DNA of 64,000 nt from Pycnococcus provasolii (GCA_049487715.1 CP150564.1:248001-312000), one strand, 5' to 3'; numbered from the stretch's first letter, positions 18,913-30,695 are shown. Made by a program: numbers and translations. The notes: generated from the sequence alone by a model not told the origin.

Positions 18913-20756
18913 AACTGCACCTTAAGGCACCTCCTTAATGGCCGGCCTCCGTGGTTTCGTGGCCGGTGACGAGAACAGGTTGCACGAACACTTCCCCCGG
19001 TTGTCGAATATGCCCAAACACGACGGCCTTTCTCGTCGTGCGCTCGGGTGTATCTGTCGGGCAGTCGGGTCACTTGTCGGGCAGTCGGGTCGGCCATCGT
19101 CGCTCGCGAGGATCGTCTGTCGTCGTACCTTTATTACTGTATGCGGGAGATGGTCGGAACAAAAGCAGCGTAGTGGTAAGTCGTAACCAGCGTTCTCGCC
19201 TTCTATTACTACCATTCACTGTATGCGGGACTAAAAGGGAACGCAGCGTAGTGGTAAGTCGTAAAACCAGCGTTCTCGAAGCCTTCTATACCATTCTATT
19301 CTTCGATCTTTTGGTGTGAGTGTGCGAGTGTAAGACGACTCGATCTTAGTCCTGTACTGGTACTGCCACTACCGGGTACAGGACCGGGTACCACCAGTGA
19401 TCGCGAAAACAAACCTTTACGCGCCTTTTTCTTCATCTTTTCCTTTTTCATTTACCTTTACTGAGAACTACCTTTTCGCCTCGTTGGCGTTCGCTGGCTG
19501 TGGTGATCGAACACACTCTAGACTATTCTCTCTACGATAAAGTTAGCATTGCATGGGCGATCGAACACACGCAACAAGCAGGTTGCTGCAAGCTGTTCCT
19601 CAAGCCTTCTTGCCCGTGGCCATTTCACACGTTCTTCGATGGCTCCCCGGCTCATAGGGACAAGAAAACCAAACAGCCACTTTTGACTTTGCAGTGCAGT
19701 GCCAGTCTGTGTCGTCCGAGGACCGAGTCCCCGGATGGTAGGGCGTGGGGGTAAGTACTGTAATAGCCTTTAGGAGTTTGGGAGAGCGAGGACAGAAGCA
19801 ATCCGGCGGTAAAAATTCAGTCCGCCGAAAGCGAAAATCAAGCGTAGAATTGAAACTATTTGTACTGCCGATTAAGTGCAAGTGAATGCTCTCGATCTAA
19901 ACTCCAGTGCTATTGCAAAAATTATTCGATTTTGCATGGTGACAAAACGAAACACTACCCGGTAGGGTACATGGAAAAGGCGAAAAGCTATTCCGGTCGC
20001 TCTTCCGGATTGGATTCTGGGCGATCTTTGATAACGCGATGCGAACGGTGCCAGCTCGTTATGCCGTTATCCAAGAAACTGGCAACGCCATACCTTCGCC
20101 ACCAGAAATGCGCGAACAAACGGAGATTCCTTGTGAAGGAAAACCGAAAAAGAGAGAGAGAGAGCATGGAGCGAGCGGCAACCCAACCGCCAACGAGGTT
20201 AGAAAGACAGGAAAATTGAGCAGTTGTGTTACAAAACAGGATTCCCACTGTAGTACCGTACTACGAAACGAGTCCAGTGACCTGTTGTCCTCAGCTGTAC
20301 CTACTACCTACGGCCCTGTTGTCGTAGTAAAGGTTTACGGAATATCTGGCGGCCGGCCGGCTGGGAGCCTTTCTCGCGCCCACCTACGATAGGCCGGTTA
20401 AAATAAGGTCACGTCTTACATACCCTATTCCCACCGGCCTGACTTTTCTTGACTCACCGGCCGTTGAGTCAGCTCAGCTCAGCTCAAGCTCAAGCTCAAG
20501 CTCACTACGAGAGAGAGAGAACACCACAAGTTGTTATTGTTATTCCACTCACCTTAACTGTGTGTACAGTACGACTTGTGTAAGTACGTGTTAAGCGTAC
20601 CGTACAGTACCGGTAACGTCCTCGCTCTCTCTCAGAGTGAGTGCGCATATTAAAACTATTAATTCTCTTGTTTGCTTTCCCTTCCCGGCCGGAACGTTCC
20701 ATCTTAAAAATATCGTTTTTTTTCGTTTTTTTCGTATTTGATATTTGTTTGAGAAT
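18913..20756. other. 1.8-kb intergenic region upstream of MLO
   Basis: No convincing gene. It contains: TCGGGCAGTCGGGTC repeated twice near 19057-19090; an 80-bp tandem duplication at about 19137-19296; GATCGAACACAC twice near 19505 and 19560; GGTACC and GTAC-rich blocks near 19340-19395, 20240-20340 and 20560-20625; and AGCTCAAGCTCA microsatellites near 20466-20500. The final AT-rich, T-run stretch near 20700-20750 is the likely MLO leader. Confidence 0.45.
19137..19296. repeat. 80-bp tandem duplication
   Basis: Two imperfect copies starting ACTGTATGCGGGA share the core CGCAGCGTAGTGGTAAGTCG (AGCAGCG.. in the first) and the end CCAGCGTTCTCG, then a TTCTAT..ACCATTC tail. They abut near 19217. 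The first copy has a few extra bases before the core. Function unknown. Confidence 0.7.
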
Positions 20757-23414
20757 ATGGCGGCCGGTGCGAACCTCGAAGCGACCAACTCGCTCGTGAC
20801 GGGCGCCGTCCTGCTCGTCATGGTCATCGTCAGTATGCTCGTCGAGCACTTCCTCCACTGGCTCGACCACTTCCTCAGCCACAAGGACTACACGGGACTC
20901 GTCGTCGCGCTCTCAAAGGCGAAGGTACGCACAATACCGCACGGCAAAGTGACCCGCACCTTTCACCACCTCGCACTCACCATCCACTTACAAAAAAACC
21001 GTACCCAACCATAACAGGACGAACTCATGCTGCTCGGCTTTGTGACGTTCACGCTTCTCATCGTCGAGGAGCACCTTGTCGGCCACTGCATTGACAAGCC
21101 GAGCTTCTGGGACTGGTGGATCATGAAGGAGGACTGCAGCGACTACAAGCCGTACGGGTACGACAAGGCCCCCTACGGCGACTCAAAGTACCCGTCGTCA
21201 AGCGGCTATGGCGACTCCAAATACCCTGCTTCGAGCGGCAAATATTACCCGCCTCCGTCGAGCGGCAAGTATTACCCGCCTCCGTCGAGCGGCGGCTACA
21301 AGGGACGACGCCTGTTCGGCGCAGGCGGCGACGTGAATGAGTGCCCAGAAGGAAAGGTGGAGCTCATCTCACTGAACGCCTTGCACCAGATCCACCTTCT
21401 CATCTTCCTCGCAGCCATGATTCACATCTTCTACTCTGCGCTTGTCGTGTTCCGCGCGCTCAACGTGGCGAAATCCTTTGACGCTTGGGAGAGGCGCTAC
21501 CACATCGCCAAGAAGATCCACACCAAGGCGTCGGCGCACCTTGAGGACCTCCGAAAAACGAAGTCGCAGATCGTGGAGACGGAGGCGCAGAATGGCGAGA
21601 AAGGCGCGATTGCAACGCAGAAGAGCGCAAAATTAAAAGCAATGATCAACCGCACCGTCACCACGAAGATTCGCATGTTTGGCGCGAAGGAGCTGAAGAG
21701 CGCGCGCCAGGACTACGAAATTCGCGCCGCCCAGCACCAGGCGCGTCAAAGCTGCGGATTCTTGTATTTCATCTTCAAGCCGGTCGTGGTCACGTACGTG
21801 ACTGTGAAGTTCAAGATTGCGCAGCTCATCAAAGATCGCGACGAACGGGTGCGCAGGGTTGCGGAGAGGGAGGCGCCTGATTTCAACAAGTGGAGCACGT
21901 CCTTCTACTGGCTGCCCTACCTGCTCGAGCGACAGCTGCTGCACCCCTTCTCGTACCTCGAGTACGTCACCATCCGAAAGGAGGCGCTGCACAACGTGAT
22001 GGACCACATGTCGGCCGAGGCGAGGGCGGAGGTGCAAAAGGCCGGCTTCGACTTCGGTGCCTATGCGCGGCTTTCGCTCGAGGATATTTTCACGAAACTT
22101 GTCGGCGCCGACGAGCTGTTCTGGTTCACGCTGATCCTCACCGTGGTGCTGAACGGCAACAAGGACACGTACGTCTTCTCCTGGCTGCCGAGCCTTAGCG
22201 TGCTGATCAGCCTCGCGCTTGGGTGCAAGGTGACAGCCGGCGTTCTGCAAGTCACGTACGGCTCTCGGCTCTTCCACACCAACTCTGGCAAGTCGATCCA
22301 GTCGATGAAGGACTTCCTCAATCATTCAGTCGCTCAGTCAAATCAATACGAAATGCACGCTGGAAAGGGAGAAATGAAAAGGCAGATGCGCAAGTCGCTC
22401 TTTTGGTTTGATAGCCCGGACTTCATGCTGAAACTCGTGAAATTTCAGATGTTCGCTGCAAGCATGACCATTGCCACGCCTCTCTTCTTCATGTGGCAGC
22501 TTGAACACGAAGAGCCAAACTACAATTGCGCCCGTCAGGATGGCGCGGATGAAGTCTATACCTACATGCGCATCATCATCTCTATTCTGCAGATTGTCCA
22601 CACAGCGACGGTGATTCTTCCGCAGCACACTGTTCTCATGCAAACGTCGCATCACTACAACAATGATATGCTGGAATGCATGGATCCGCAAGAGATTGAG
22701 CGCTTCCGGAAAATGGCGCTGGATCGTTCGGAAAGGCATGCAGGACATGCAGAAGATGGAGGGCACGATGATGCGCCGAAAGGCATGCTTCAGAGAACTC
22801 TTTCGCGAACCTTATCGGGTAAGGCATTAAAACAGGAGGGCGATGTGGAGAGTAATAGCAAGCTCCAGTCTGAACAGATCAACAGTAAGGCGGCGCATAA
22901 AAAGCATGACTTTAAACATGACATCAACGAATTTGTGAAAAAGGCGACGGCGTACCGTTATCTTACCGCTCAAGCTGAGTCACTTGCTGAGGAGAGTGCG
23001 CGCCGAATTCAAACTCGCTGGCTGAAAAATAGAAAAAGAGCGCGCGGTCGTGTGGGAAAGGCTTTTGGAGCCATCAATCATGCTATTTCTGACACGCTGA
23101 CCAGTACAAAGAATCTTTTGATGGGGGGAAGGACGGCGGAGGAATCAGGCAGCAGCCCGCCCAAGGTGCAAGCAATCGTAAGCACAACAGAACCATCCGC
23201 GCGTGGGGAATCAAGTGCTGCTGCGGAGGAGACGATTACAGTGCCTACGACGTCAGGTAGTGGTGAAGGTGCACCCACTGCGCCGAGTGACGAAGCTGAA
23301 ACTGCCGCGCCGTCGCCTGCACCCTTGAACTTGAACACCCCGATGGAGACTGGAAACGGCGAGACTGGAAACGGCGAGACTGGAAACGGCGGTACCGTTA
23401 GAGAGCAAATATAA
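20757..23414 (+). CDS. MLO-family seven-helix membrane protein, one intron
   Basis: An 854-residue plasma-membrane protein of the MLO family (calcium/calmodulin-linked channels or modulators in plants). Exons are 20757-20924 and 21018-23414. The 93-bp intron has GAAG|GTACGC and AACAG|GAC. Splicing restores the MLO signature LSKAKDELMLLGF across the junction. TM1 is LVTGAVLLVMVIVSMLVEH; TM2 is MLLGFVTFTLLIVEE. The first extracellular loop has a Tyr/Pro/Ser tandem repeat (KYYPPPSSG twice, YGDSKYP twice). Later helices include ISLNALHQIHLLIFLAAMIHIFY and the distal block FQMFAASMTIATPLFF. The long C-terminal tail (about 220 residues) holds an IQ-like basic helix (RRIQTRWLKNRKRARGRVG), plausibly the calmodulin site. 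It ends with an ETGNG triplet repeat. The tail is longer than in typical plant MLOs. Confidence 0.92.
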
Positions 23415-23505
23415 AAATTGCACGACTTGGGTGTGTGCAATAGCATAGATTTTTATAATATCATCCAAAGTCTTATATAGACAGAATATGTTACATTTTG
23501 AGTTT

Positions 23506-26387
23506 CTAATAACTACAAATCGCATTTGCATCATGCAACTCATCCCACTTTTTCCTTCCCGCAGCCTCCATGACATCTTTTCGCGTCAGGACACCGACGA
23601 TGACTGGCTTTTTCTCAGTCACGTACAAGTGTCGAAGTCCCATCGTTCGGAAAAGGCGGTAAGCCCTACTCAGTGGTGCATCTGCGGCGACAAGCATTGG
23701 GTGGGGCTGCAGGAATGGCCGCAGGTCGATCCGAAGGCGCTCTAATTCGCCCGGCTGCAGACGCGCCGCGTCAAGCGCAGCATTCACGTCGCGAAGCTTC
23801 GTCATTGGCGCATCGAGCTGGCCGAGCATCTCCACGAGTCCGGATGTGGTTGTTGGCCATGGGAACCCTGCCATATTACGTCCGGTGCCATCGTCAGCCT
23901 CGGGATCAAACACACCGATACGTTTCTCGATCATGTGAAGCAGGTGACTACGGAGAACAGATCCGCACATGCGATGTTGCATGTTCCCACTCTGCGTACG
24001 CCGAGCGGGTCTACCTGGTCTAGACGAAGGTCCAAGGCTGCCAGATCCTCTGTCACGATCGAAGGTGTCGTCGTCTGATGCTTCTCCCCTTGTGCGTCAA
24101 CCACCGCGAAAGCGCCGTGACGGCACGAGCCGAGCAGAGACGTGACGTCTCGCAGGAGCGGCGTGGGGGGCAATGTGCAAAGGCTGCCCGCCATCACGTC
24201 GCTGACGGTGAGCTGGTCAGCCTCGGGATAGCCATGCCCCATCGGATCGTGTTCCTCGAGATACGGCGCGCCCTTAAGGCGAATGTGCGTATCATAGATC
24301 CCCAGGGTTAGGCTGTCTCCCACAGCCTTTGCGCAGAGCACCGTGAGCATGAGCGGCACGAGCAACTGAAGCGCGCCTGTGGTCTCCATGACGAGAACCG
24401 TGATCGAGATGGTCATACGCGTCGAGCCGCCGAGCACCGCGGCAGCACCCACCACGGCGTACGAGTGCAAATCCACCTTCGATGCAAAGTTCGTTGAGCT
24501 GACGATGGCATCCACGAGGAGGCCAACCAGCTGGCCATAGGCTGCCCCGACAGCTAGTGTGGGCACGAAAAGTCCCGTGGCGGCACCGATGCCGTAAGTC
24601 CATGTCATAAGCACGAAGTTCACGAGAAAGTACAGCACGAGAGCGCCTGGGTCAAATTCGAAGCGCGACTCGGGGAGCATTTCGCCGAGGTGAATGAGCA
24701 GCTTGAGGCTGTCGCTCAGAGGCGTGAAGAAGATCTGCCCGTAAACACTGTAGGTATCGTTGGGGCAGAACATGGGCCGAAAGTGTGCCTTTTTGATATC
24801 GATCGCGGTGACTCCGCCAGATTCGTACATTCCCCCGCCGAAGAAGATTCGGTCCTCCGTCTCACGCCTCTCCATCGCCTCGGGCCTTTGCGGCGGTGTT
24901 GGCAGTGTGACATTCACCGACGACGCATTGCTCTTCGCCACATCGAACAGAATTTGGCGCACCAACGGACTGGGAAGCGGTCGGCACGGCGAGGCGTACG
25001 TGATGACGAAGCATATGCTCACAGTGGCCATTGCGACGGAGACCACCTCAGCGACTCGCCACATCTTGCGACCTTCCGGTACGACGTTCCTCCTCCATCG
25101 TGTGAGCATAACGTTTAGGCGCACGAAAGTGGCGCCAATCAAGCCGCCAACCGCGCCGATGGAGGCGAAGAGCGGCAGCTCCCATGCGTACCACCAGAAC
25201 TGCTTGCTGATGCCAACGACGTCGTCGGAGTACAGGCCAAAGTCGCGATGAACACCCATCTTGCTAGATAGGAACTTCTCAGGACTTTCGTAAAGCATGT
25301 GTAGCCAGTGAAATACAATAACTCCCGAGCACGTCGCGAGGAAGCCACGCCATAGAATTGCACGCTGGCTAAAGAAGCTGACGCCCTCCTCAACCGTGAA
25401 TAGCATTCCACCGATGGGTGCACCAAATGCTACCGCGCATCCGGCGGCTGTTCCAATCGCGATGAAGTCTCGGCGCGCCGTGTCGTTGCGCAGGTAGTGC
25501 GAGAACGGCAGCTTGCGACTGAACGCGCGGCTGATCCAGTTTGTCAGCGCCCCAGCCACAATCCCACCAGCATGCACGAACGGACCTTCCTTTCCCGCGA
25601 CGATTCCCGCGCTCACGACGAGAATAAGGCTGCCAAGTTTGGCGACGAGCGCCTTGACGCTCAGCAGTCCCTTGATGTTCACGCCGTTCAGGTATGTTTT
25701 CAGCTCCGGTATGCCGCTCCCGGCGGCGAGGGGTTCAACGTAGCTGACGAGCACCGCGGCGACGAGCGACAGGCCAGCGGTGGTGGTTAGGATGGCGAGG
25801 AACGGCAGAAAGAACAGCTTTGGAGTTTTCTGGCTGTTGACTGCGTTGTCGTCGAGCTGCGCGAGAACGGTATCAAACCTCGCCGCAGACAGCGTGGCGA
25901 TGAGGAAGTCGACTATAAAGGCGACAGTTCCCATCGCCACACCAATGGCCGCGGCGATGGCCCACCTCGTGACGTCCATACTTTTCAGACTTGCCTTGGA
26001 TCGTCGTCGTTTGACTTCCCTTTCCATGTCCCCATCCGTGGGATCGTAGTCGAGAGATTCGTACGCCGTCGACGCTATGAGCGCAAAGTTGTTAGCAGCG
26101 TCAAACGCACGCCAGGATGAACCACCACCACCACCACCACGCCCCGCTGCTGACCCATGACTTACCGCAGCAGCAGAAGTCCGAGGTAAGTCACCATCCT
26201 GAAATCCCACTCCCACGGACATGGATGGTGCCGACGAGTTGATGCCCATATGACCATTCAAGGATGTCATTTCCAAATCCAAATCAACGGAATGCAACGC
26301 CAACGCACGGTCAGAATCATAATGAGGAGCCGCATGGGGAGACGACGAAGGAGGAGGAGGAGGCACTGAGGCGTTGGGGGACGACAT
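23506..26387 (-). CDS. CLC-type chloride/proton exchanger with C-terminal CBS pair (frame-shifted)
   Basis: A CLC transporter starting at the ATG at 26385-26387. CLC landmarks are all present: GSGIPELKTYL, GKEGPFVHAGGI with the gating glutamate, FGAPIGGMLFTVEEGVSFF, and GAATGLFVPTLAVGAAYG. The gating and proton glutamates suggest an exchanger rather than a channel. The extended N-terminus is Ser/Pro/His-rich. CBS1 begins at TVSDVMAGSLCTLPPTPLLRD. The open frame then ends at 23931, but CBS1's expected ending (CGSVLRSHLLHMI) and all of CBS2 lie in a second frame that stops at 23506. A one-base change, or a 23-bp GT..AG segment (about 23999-24021), would join them. The intact homology on both sides argues for a functional gene. 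Confidence 0.82.
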
Positions 26388-26590
26388 TATTGTCAACAAC
26401 AAACGAGCGGTTCGAATTATGTAATGGGGGTCGGAGGCGAGAGCGTGACAAGTTTTTTTAAAAGGGGGGGAAACGGAAAACACCGAAAACAGAACGCTAA
26501 CCCTAACACCCTAACACCCTGGTGAGTGACTGGTTGTTGTTCCCCACTTGAGCCCACATCACGCCTCAGCCCACGTCGCGGCACGCACGT
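26388..26590. promoter_or_regulatory. CLC promoter with CCCTAA motifs
   Basis: CTAACCCTAACACCCTAACACCC lies at 26497-26519, about 110 bp upstream of the CLC ATG on the minus strand. It combines CCCTAA with a CCCTAACA variant. Between it and the ATG is a run of G (C on the coding strand). Confidence 0.5.
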
Positions 26591-26965
26591 TCACTTCGAT
26601 GACGTTTCCTCCGCCATGCCTTTCCAATCTGCTGGGCAAACGACGCCCTCCGCGAAAGCGTCGTCTATATACGCCGCTCCATCAGCTTTCAGAAGTCCTT
26701 CCCGATGCTTGAGATAATGCATTTCGGCTTCAGTTGGCGGCGTGTCGGTGATACGAACACGCCGCGCATCACCACCGCGCATGACCTCTTCAACATCCAC
26801 GTGAGGGAGTTTGCAATCTTCAAGTTTCCATGCTTCGAAGTTGGCTTTGAGTTCGGCAACACAACAGTGACAACACAACACGGCCAACACCACTACAGAC
26901 ACTAAGCAATACGCACCTTTTGTACAACGGTACACCCTCGCCGCCGCCGCGCCGGCTCGAAGCAC
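26591..26965 (-). CDS. Small secreted or membrane-tethered protein, 5' end uncertain
   Basis: The minus-strand open frame ends at 26591 and is open back to about 26965 and beyond. It encodes a hydrophobic signal-like segment (AYCLVSVVVLAVLCCHCCV). A compact soluble region follows (LKANFEAWKLEDCKLPHVDVE, then TPPTEAEMHYLKHREGLLKADG). No ATG lies in this frame before an upstream stop, so the true start probably lies in another frame or exon. An ATG in a neighbouring frame near 27020 is one candidate. No family recognised. Confidence 0.5.
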   Translation of the reverse strand: MLRAGAAAARVYRCTKGAYCLVSVVVLAVLCCHCCVAELKANFEAWKLEDCKLPHVDVEEVMRGGDARRVRITDTPPTEAEMHYLKHREGLLKADGAAYIDDAFAEGVVCPADWKGMAEETSSK

Positions 26966-27545
26966 GGCAACCTCCGCACCACAACCACACCCACCACGTC
27001 CCGCCTCCGAACGGGTTCATTCCCCGAACGAAGAGGCGGACGCCATTGATGTTTTTGGGCACACCCTTTCCCCCGTTCCCCGACCGGGATCCCCGGCGTC
27101 CAATCTGGGTGGGAATCCCTCTGGAATCCAATACCAGTCTTATGGTGGATCCCCAACTCCAGGACTTTTAGGGCATTAGTGGTAGGGGTGGGACCGTTCG
27201 TTCCCGTTGTGGCGTTCCTTCCGTGGTGGTGGATAAGACTCGTTTTTCTCCGGTGCAATATTGTTGGCGATGGCGATGGCGTCAGCAGGTCTCCCCCCAA
27301 TCAACAGGTCGAGGTCGGCAGTCCCGATGAACAGCAACAGGTCAGTCCCGTCACAGTCACTTGCTGCACTCCGGTTACGTGTCCACGTGGGTCCATGTGT
27401 TGGACGGGTTAGGGTCACGCGTATGCTCACACCTCATCCTCATCGCTCTCAATGTCATTCTTGTCGTTCTTCTCCGCCTTTTCATTCCACCGTTCACACT
27501 CGCCATGGTTCTTCTCGCCATTCCACATCGAGCCAATCAATACTC
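26966..27545. promoter_or_regulatory. Divergent intergenic region
   Basis: Between the small secreted gene and the acidic forward gene. GGGTTAGGGTCACG lies near 27405-27418, just before an ATG at 27422 and 130 bp before the ATG at 27546. Pyrimidine-rich DNA follows (near 27440-27520). Nothing else is recognised. Confidence 0.4.
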
Positions 27546-28391
27546 ATGTCATCTGCCAAAACAATAACCTTGTGTTGTTTCGCAACAAGATCTTCGTCTT
27601 CGTCTTCGTCTTCGCAAGATGACGACGACCAGGAGGATGAGGAAGACCTGTACGAAGATGTACTCGACGACGCCGAGTACGACGTACGAGCCATCAAGGA
27701 AGTCGCGAAAAGAACCGTCGCGGCATGTCGAGAAGGCGAGGCGGCGGCTATCGAGCTCGCGTTCGAGTTTGCGGAGAACCAGGCGAGACTCGAGGATGAG
27801 GAGGACGACTTCGAGGGAGGCATCTACCTCTTCTGCTGCACAGCGCTACTCAGACATGCCGTCGTCAACGAGTGCTTCTACGTTCCGCCACCGTTCTTGG
27901 AGGTGCTCGCAGATCTCAGCGACGAGCTCAGAAACATGGGATGGGAACTGAGAGAGGATGCCGTGCCAGAGGAAGAACTCACGGACGAGGCAACCATCTC
28001 GCAGTACATGGACAGCTACGAGGAGGAACAGCGCCTACGGCAGCTGCAGATGGAAAAGGAACGCGCGGAGCGTGCGGAAACACCTGATGGCGATCGCATC
28101 GTCGAAGGATCCATGGCGATTCCAGGTGTGCGCATCACAAAACTAGCTAAACCTGGTGCTACGGCGATGGCTGGTGACGACGACGATGCGCCATCACATT
28201 CATCATCGCCTTCACCGCCGCCGCCATCCTCGTCAGAGTCAAAACCCAAACCAAAGCCAAAGCCAAAGCGTGATTCGCCGCCATCATCACCGCGCACCGA
28301 TTCGAAGAAGCCAGCACGTCAGTCCGTTTCGGAAATTCTAAACGCAGGACGCGAGCCAAAGCGAGGTGGTGGACGCCGCCGTCGACGGTAG
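27546..28391 (+). CDS. Acidic protein of unknown function
   Basis: A 281-residue protein from the ATG at 27546; an in-frame ATG at 27422 would add about 41 Ser/His-rich residues that could be a targeting peptide. After a Ser run and an acidic stretch (DDDDQEDEEDLYEDVLDD) comes a helical globular core of about 100 residues (VRAIKEVAKRTVAACREGEA, then YLFCCTALLRHAVVNECFYV and PPFLEVLADLSDELRNMGWE). Then follow a charged helix (YEEEQRLRQLQMEKERAERAE), a Ser/Pro linker with KPKPKPKP and a basic Arg-rich tail. I do not recognise the core. Confidence 0.65.
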   Translation: MSSAKTITLCCFATRSSSSSSSSQDDDDQEDEEDLYEDVLDDAEYDVRAIKEVAKRTVAACREGEAAAIELAFEFAENQARLEDEEDDFEGGIYLFCCTALLRHAVVNECFYVPPPFLEVLADLSDELRNMGWELREDAVPEEELTDEATISQYMDSYEEEQRLRQLQMEKERAERAETPDGDRIVEGSMAIPGVRITKLAKPGATAMAGDDDDAPSHSSSPSPPPPSSSESKPKPKPKPKRDSPPSSPRTDSKKPARQSVSEILNAGREPKRGGGRRRRR

Positions 28392-28469
28392 TACTACTAC
28401 TAAACTAGTATGACATACACATTCTCTACAGTAAAAGAAACTAAATACAGACAAAAAACAAAAAAACAG

Positions 28470-29627
28470 TTACACTGCAATGCTCGCAACCACACTCAGA
28501 AGAAATCCAAGGAAAAATAGAAGATCCACCCAAAATGGTAGATGGCGGCGGCCATCGTCGTGCGCATCAAGAAGGAGTTCCTCAGTCACGAGGAACAGCA
28601 AAGCAGCGGTTCCAAAGGATAAAAATCCAACCTTGATTTCGATGTGCTCACGCACCATGCTTCCAAGGAGGCTGGCGATTGTCCCGCCGAATGGAATCGC
28701 GAGCGACGCGAAACTGAAGGTCGACAGCGCGACCCTTGTGCTGGATTTTGCTGGAATCAGTGCAAGCCCAAGTGTCGCACCCAGAAAGCTCATTTCCACA
28801 GTCAGACTGACTGAGAGCAGAATGGCCGCCTTCAAATCAAGGATCGCTCCCGACATTCCAATTAGACTGCCGTCTACGAAGCCGTCTAATGCAACTGCTG
28901 CGCACATGATTGTCGGAAACACCGCGTGAATACGGAGAGAACGTCGACTGCGAATGCTGGATGTTGTTGACAAGGTGGGCGACGCTGGCGGCTCAATCTC
29001 TCCTGCTGCAATCGCTGCCGCCAATCGCGCCTCCGCACACATACGACAAGCACGACCTCGCTTTCCTTCCCGCCGACATTCTACAATTGCCTTTGCGAAT
29101 GCGTCGTCGTTTTGTTGTTGTTGGTCTGCTGACGAGATTGACAATAAGTCATCTTCTTCTTCTCCCCGCGTCGAAGACGCATCACCACACCCACAGCTTT
29201 CTCCGTCATCATCCGCGTCGTCATTGTTGTGGCTGCACATATTATCCAGCAGCAGCATTCCCATCACACCAGTTATGAATCCTACAATCAATGAGAGGAT
29301 CGCACGATTGTTGCCTCTCGCAGTCAAGAGTTCAGGGACGAGCTCAACCGCTATGGCAGCGGTCACAAGACCGGCGGCCAGGTGCTGCATCGCCGCGAGC
29401 ACGACCGGCGATAGCGCAGTGGCAGTGCCATGTTGACGACCATCGATTCGAAATGAAAAAAACATGATCAGCGCTCCAAGGAAGAAGCAGACCGCGGGCA
29501 CAAAAAGCAGTATTGAAAGTTCAGTGATACTCGCCGGCTGTCGAGTGGCTGCCGCCGAATCAGCCGACGACGGTGACGACAACGAAACCTCGAACGACGA
29601 CGACGACGACGACGACGAAGGCGGCAT
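28470..29627 (-). CDS. ZIP-family metal transporter
   Basis: A 385-residue integral membrane protein from the ATG at 29625-29627. It has about eight hydrophobic segments. The ZIP pattern is seen in QHLAAGLVTAAIAVELVPEL (helix 2) and in ALDGFVDGSLIGMSG (helix 4). The helix-5 segment SVSLTVEMSFLGATLGLAL follows. The usual histidine of helix 4 appears replaced by Asp, as in some distant ZIP/ZupT-like members. Between helices 3 and 4 lies a long variable loop with HNNDDADDDGESCGCG and a Cys pair (CRMCAEARL), a plausible metal-sensing loop. ZIP proteins move Zn, Fe or Mn into the cytosol; the substrate cannot be read here. The stop codon lies in TGTAA. Confidence 0.75.
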   Translation of the reverse strand: MPPSSSSSSSSFEVSLSSPSSADSAAATRQPASITELSILLFVPAVCFFLGALIMFFSFRIDGRQHGTATALSPVVLAAMQHLAAGLVTAAIAVELVPELLTARGNNRAILSLIVGFITGVMGMLLLDNMCSHNNDDADDDGESCGCGDASSTRGEEEDDLLSISSADQQQQNDDAFAKAIVECRREGKRGRACRMCAEARLAAAIAAGEIEPPASPTLSTTSSIRSRRSLRIHAVFPTIMCAAVALDGFVDGSLIGMSGAILDLKAAILLSVSLTVEMSFLGATLGLALIPAKSSTRVALSTFSFASLAIPFGGTIASLLGSMVREHIEIKVGFLSFGTAALLFLVTEELLLDAHDDGRRHLPFWVDLLFFLGFLLSVVASIAV

Positions 29628-29843
29628 AGTCACAAAACGTTCAGAGATGTGTATGGCAACGCAGGTGGCTCGGACAATTTGGCCTATCCCCTATGCGACG
29701 CGCGGGGATCTGATATTGTAATTTTTGGGGGATTATGGCGCCTCGGTTTCATTACAAAGCAGGCTTACATCGCGGCGCGTCGTCATACCAAGCTTGAGCA
29801 AAATAAAATAAATTTAGTATAAGCCTTACGTTGTGTCGTTGAA

Positions 29844-30695
29844 TCACCTCTTCGTCGCCTTGGCTGGATTAACATTGTTCGTCGTCCAGTTCTGCCACAA
29901 TGCCACCTCCTTACATGACATGAGGTCCTTCAGGTTCGTCCACGCGCAAAACTCCGTCGGCAGGCCAAGGCGAAAGCACACCTGATGACCGCCACGTCCG
30001 TCAAAGCGCGTGGCGTCGTAAGCAATGACGACGCACGCCTCGAGGTCAATCGCTGAGCGGGACTTCGGTGGCGAAATCCACACGCTCGTCGCGCTGGGAT
30101 CCTGCAGCGCGGCCGGCATGCCCTCCTCGCTCTCCTTCGCGTGTGTTACAGCGAGTCCGAGCATACCGTCCACCTCAAGGGACGGTACGCGGAGGCACAA
30201 CCCAATGGCGCCCTTACCAGTATCTTTCGGCGGGTCGAGGGGAATTGTAGAGACGGTCTCAAGCCTTTCGACGACATATTGGCAGCTCTCCGTGTTGTAC
30301 TGCTTTAGCAGCTGGATCAGTCTAATCGTGGTCGGCGGCGACTCGCCCTTCAGCGCCGTCTCGAGCATCATGAGCGTGCGTTCGTATGTTTGCCTCATTG
30401 ATGTGGATGCCGACGTCTGCCCCGTGAGGTCGTGCCCGAGTGTCCTGCACACCTCCTTCCAACCTCGATCGTCAGTCACTCGCTGGTATCCTCCTCGCGC
30501 CTGCACTTCCGCGAACACCTTGCCCATGTCAAGCGGCACGCGACAGAAGAGCGGCTGCTTGTAGGCCTTGCTTTGCATCGTGGCGAGCGTCTCGAGGATC
30601 TTGTTGACGTGTCCGATGGGGTAGAAGACCATGCACGGAATGAGCGCGGTGCGCGCGGCGTCCGCCATCGCGACGTCGTCGGCGAGGGGCGACAT
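29844..30695 (-). CDS. ARID (BRIGHT) domain DNA-binding protein
   Basis: A 283-residue protein from the ATG at 30693-30695. Residues about 45-125 form an ARID domain: KQPLFCRVPLDMGKVFAEVQ, then GGYQRVTDDRGWKEVCRTLG, and SMRQTYERTLMMLE at its end. ARID domains bind DNA in chromatin remodelling complexes and transcription factors. The C-terminal half (from LRVPSLEVDGMLGLAVTH) is a compact region with PPKSRSAIDLEACVVIAYDA that I do not recognise. GC-rich DNA and CTAACCCTAG lie about 135 bp upstream. Confidence 0.78.
   Translation of the reverse strand: MSPLADDVAMADAARTALIPCMVFYPIGHVNKILETLATMQSKAYKQPLFCRVPLDMGKVFAEVQARGGYQRVTDDRGWKEVCRTLGHDLTGQTSASTSMRQTYERTLMMLETALKGESPPTTIRLIQLLKQYNTESCQYVVERLETVSTIPLDPPKDTGKGAIGLCLRVPSLEVDGMLGLAVTHAKESEEGMPAALQDPSATSVWISPPKSRSAIDLEACVVIAYDATRFDGRGGHQVCFRLGLPTEFCAWTNLKDLMSCKEVALWQNWTTNNVNPAKATKR

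Noticed and set aside
21633-22325. 230-residue minus-strand frame within MLO
   Set aside because: It is a shadow frame opposite conserved MLO helices.
26408-26425. Possible tRNA T-loop-like word (GGTTCGAATTA)
   Set aside because: No matching acceptor stem, anticodon arm or A-box lies at the right distance, so no tRNA is called.
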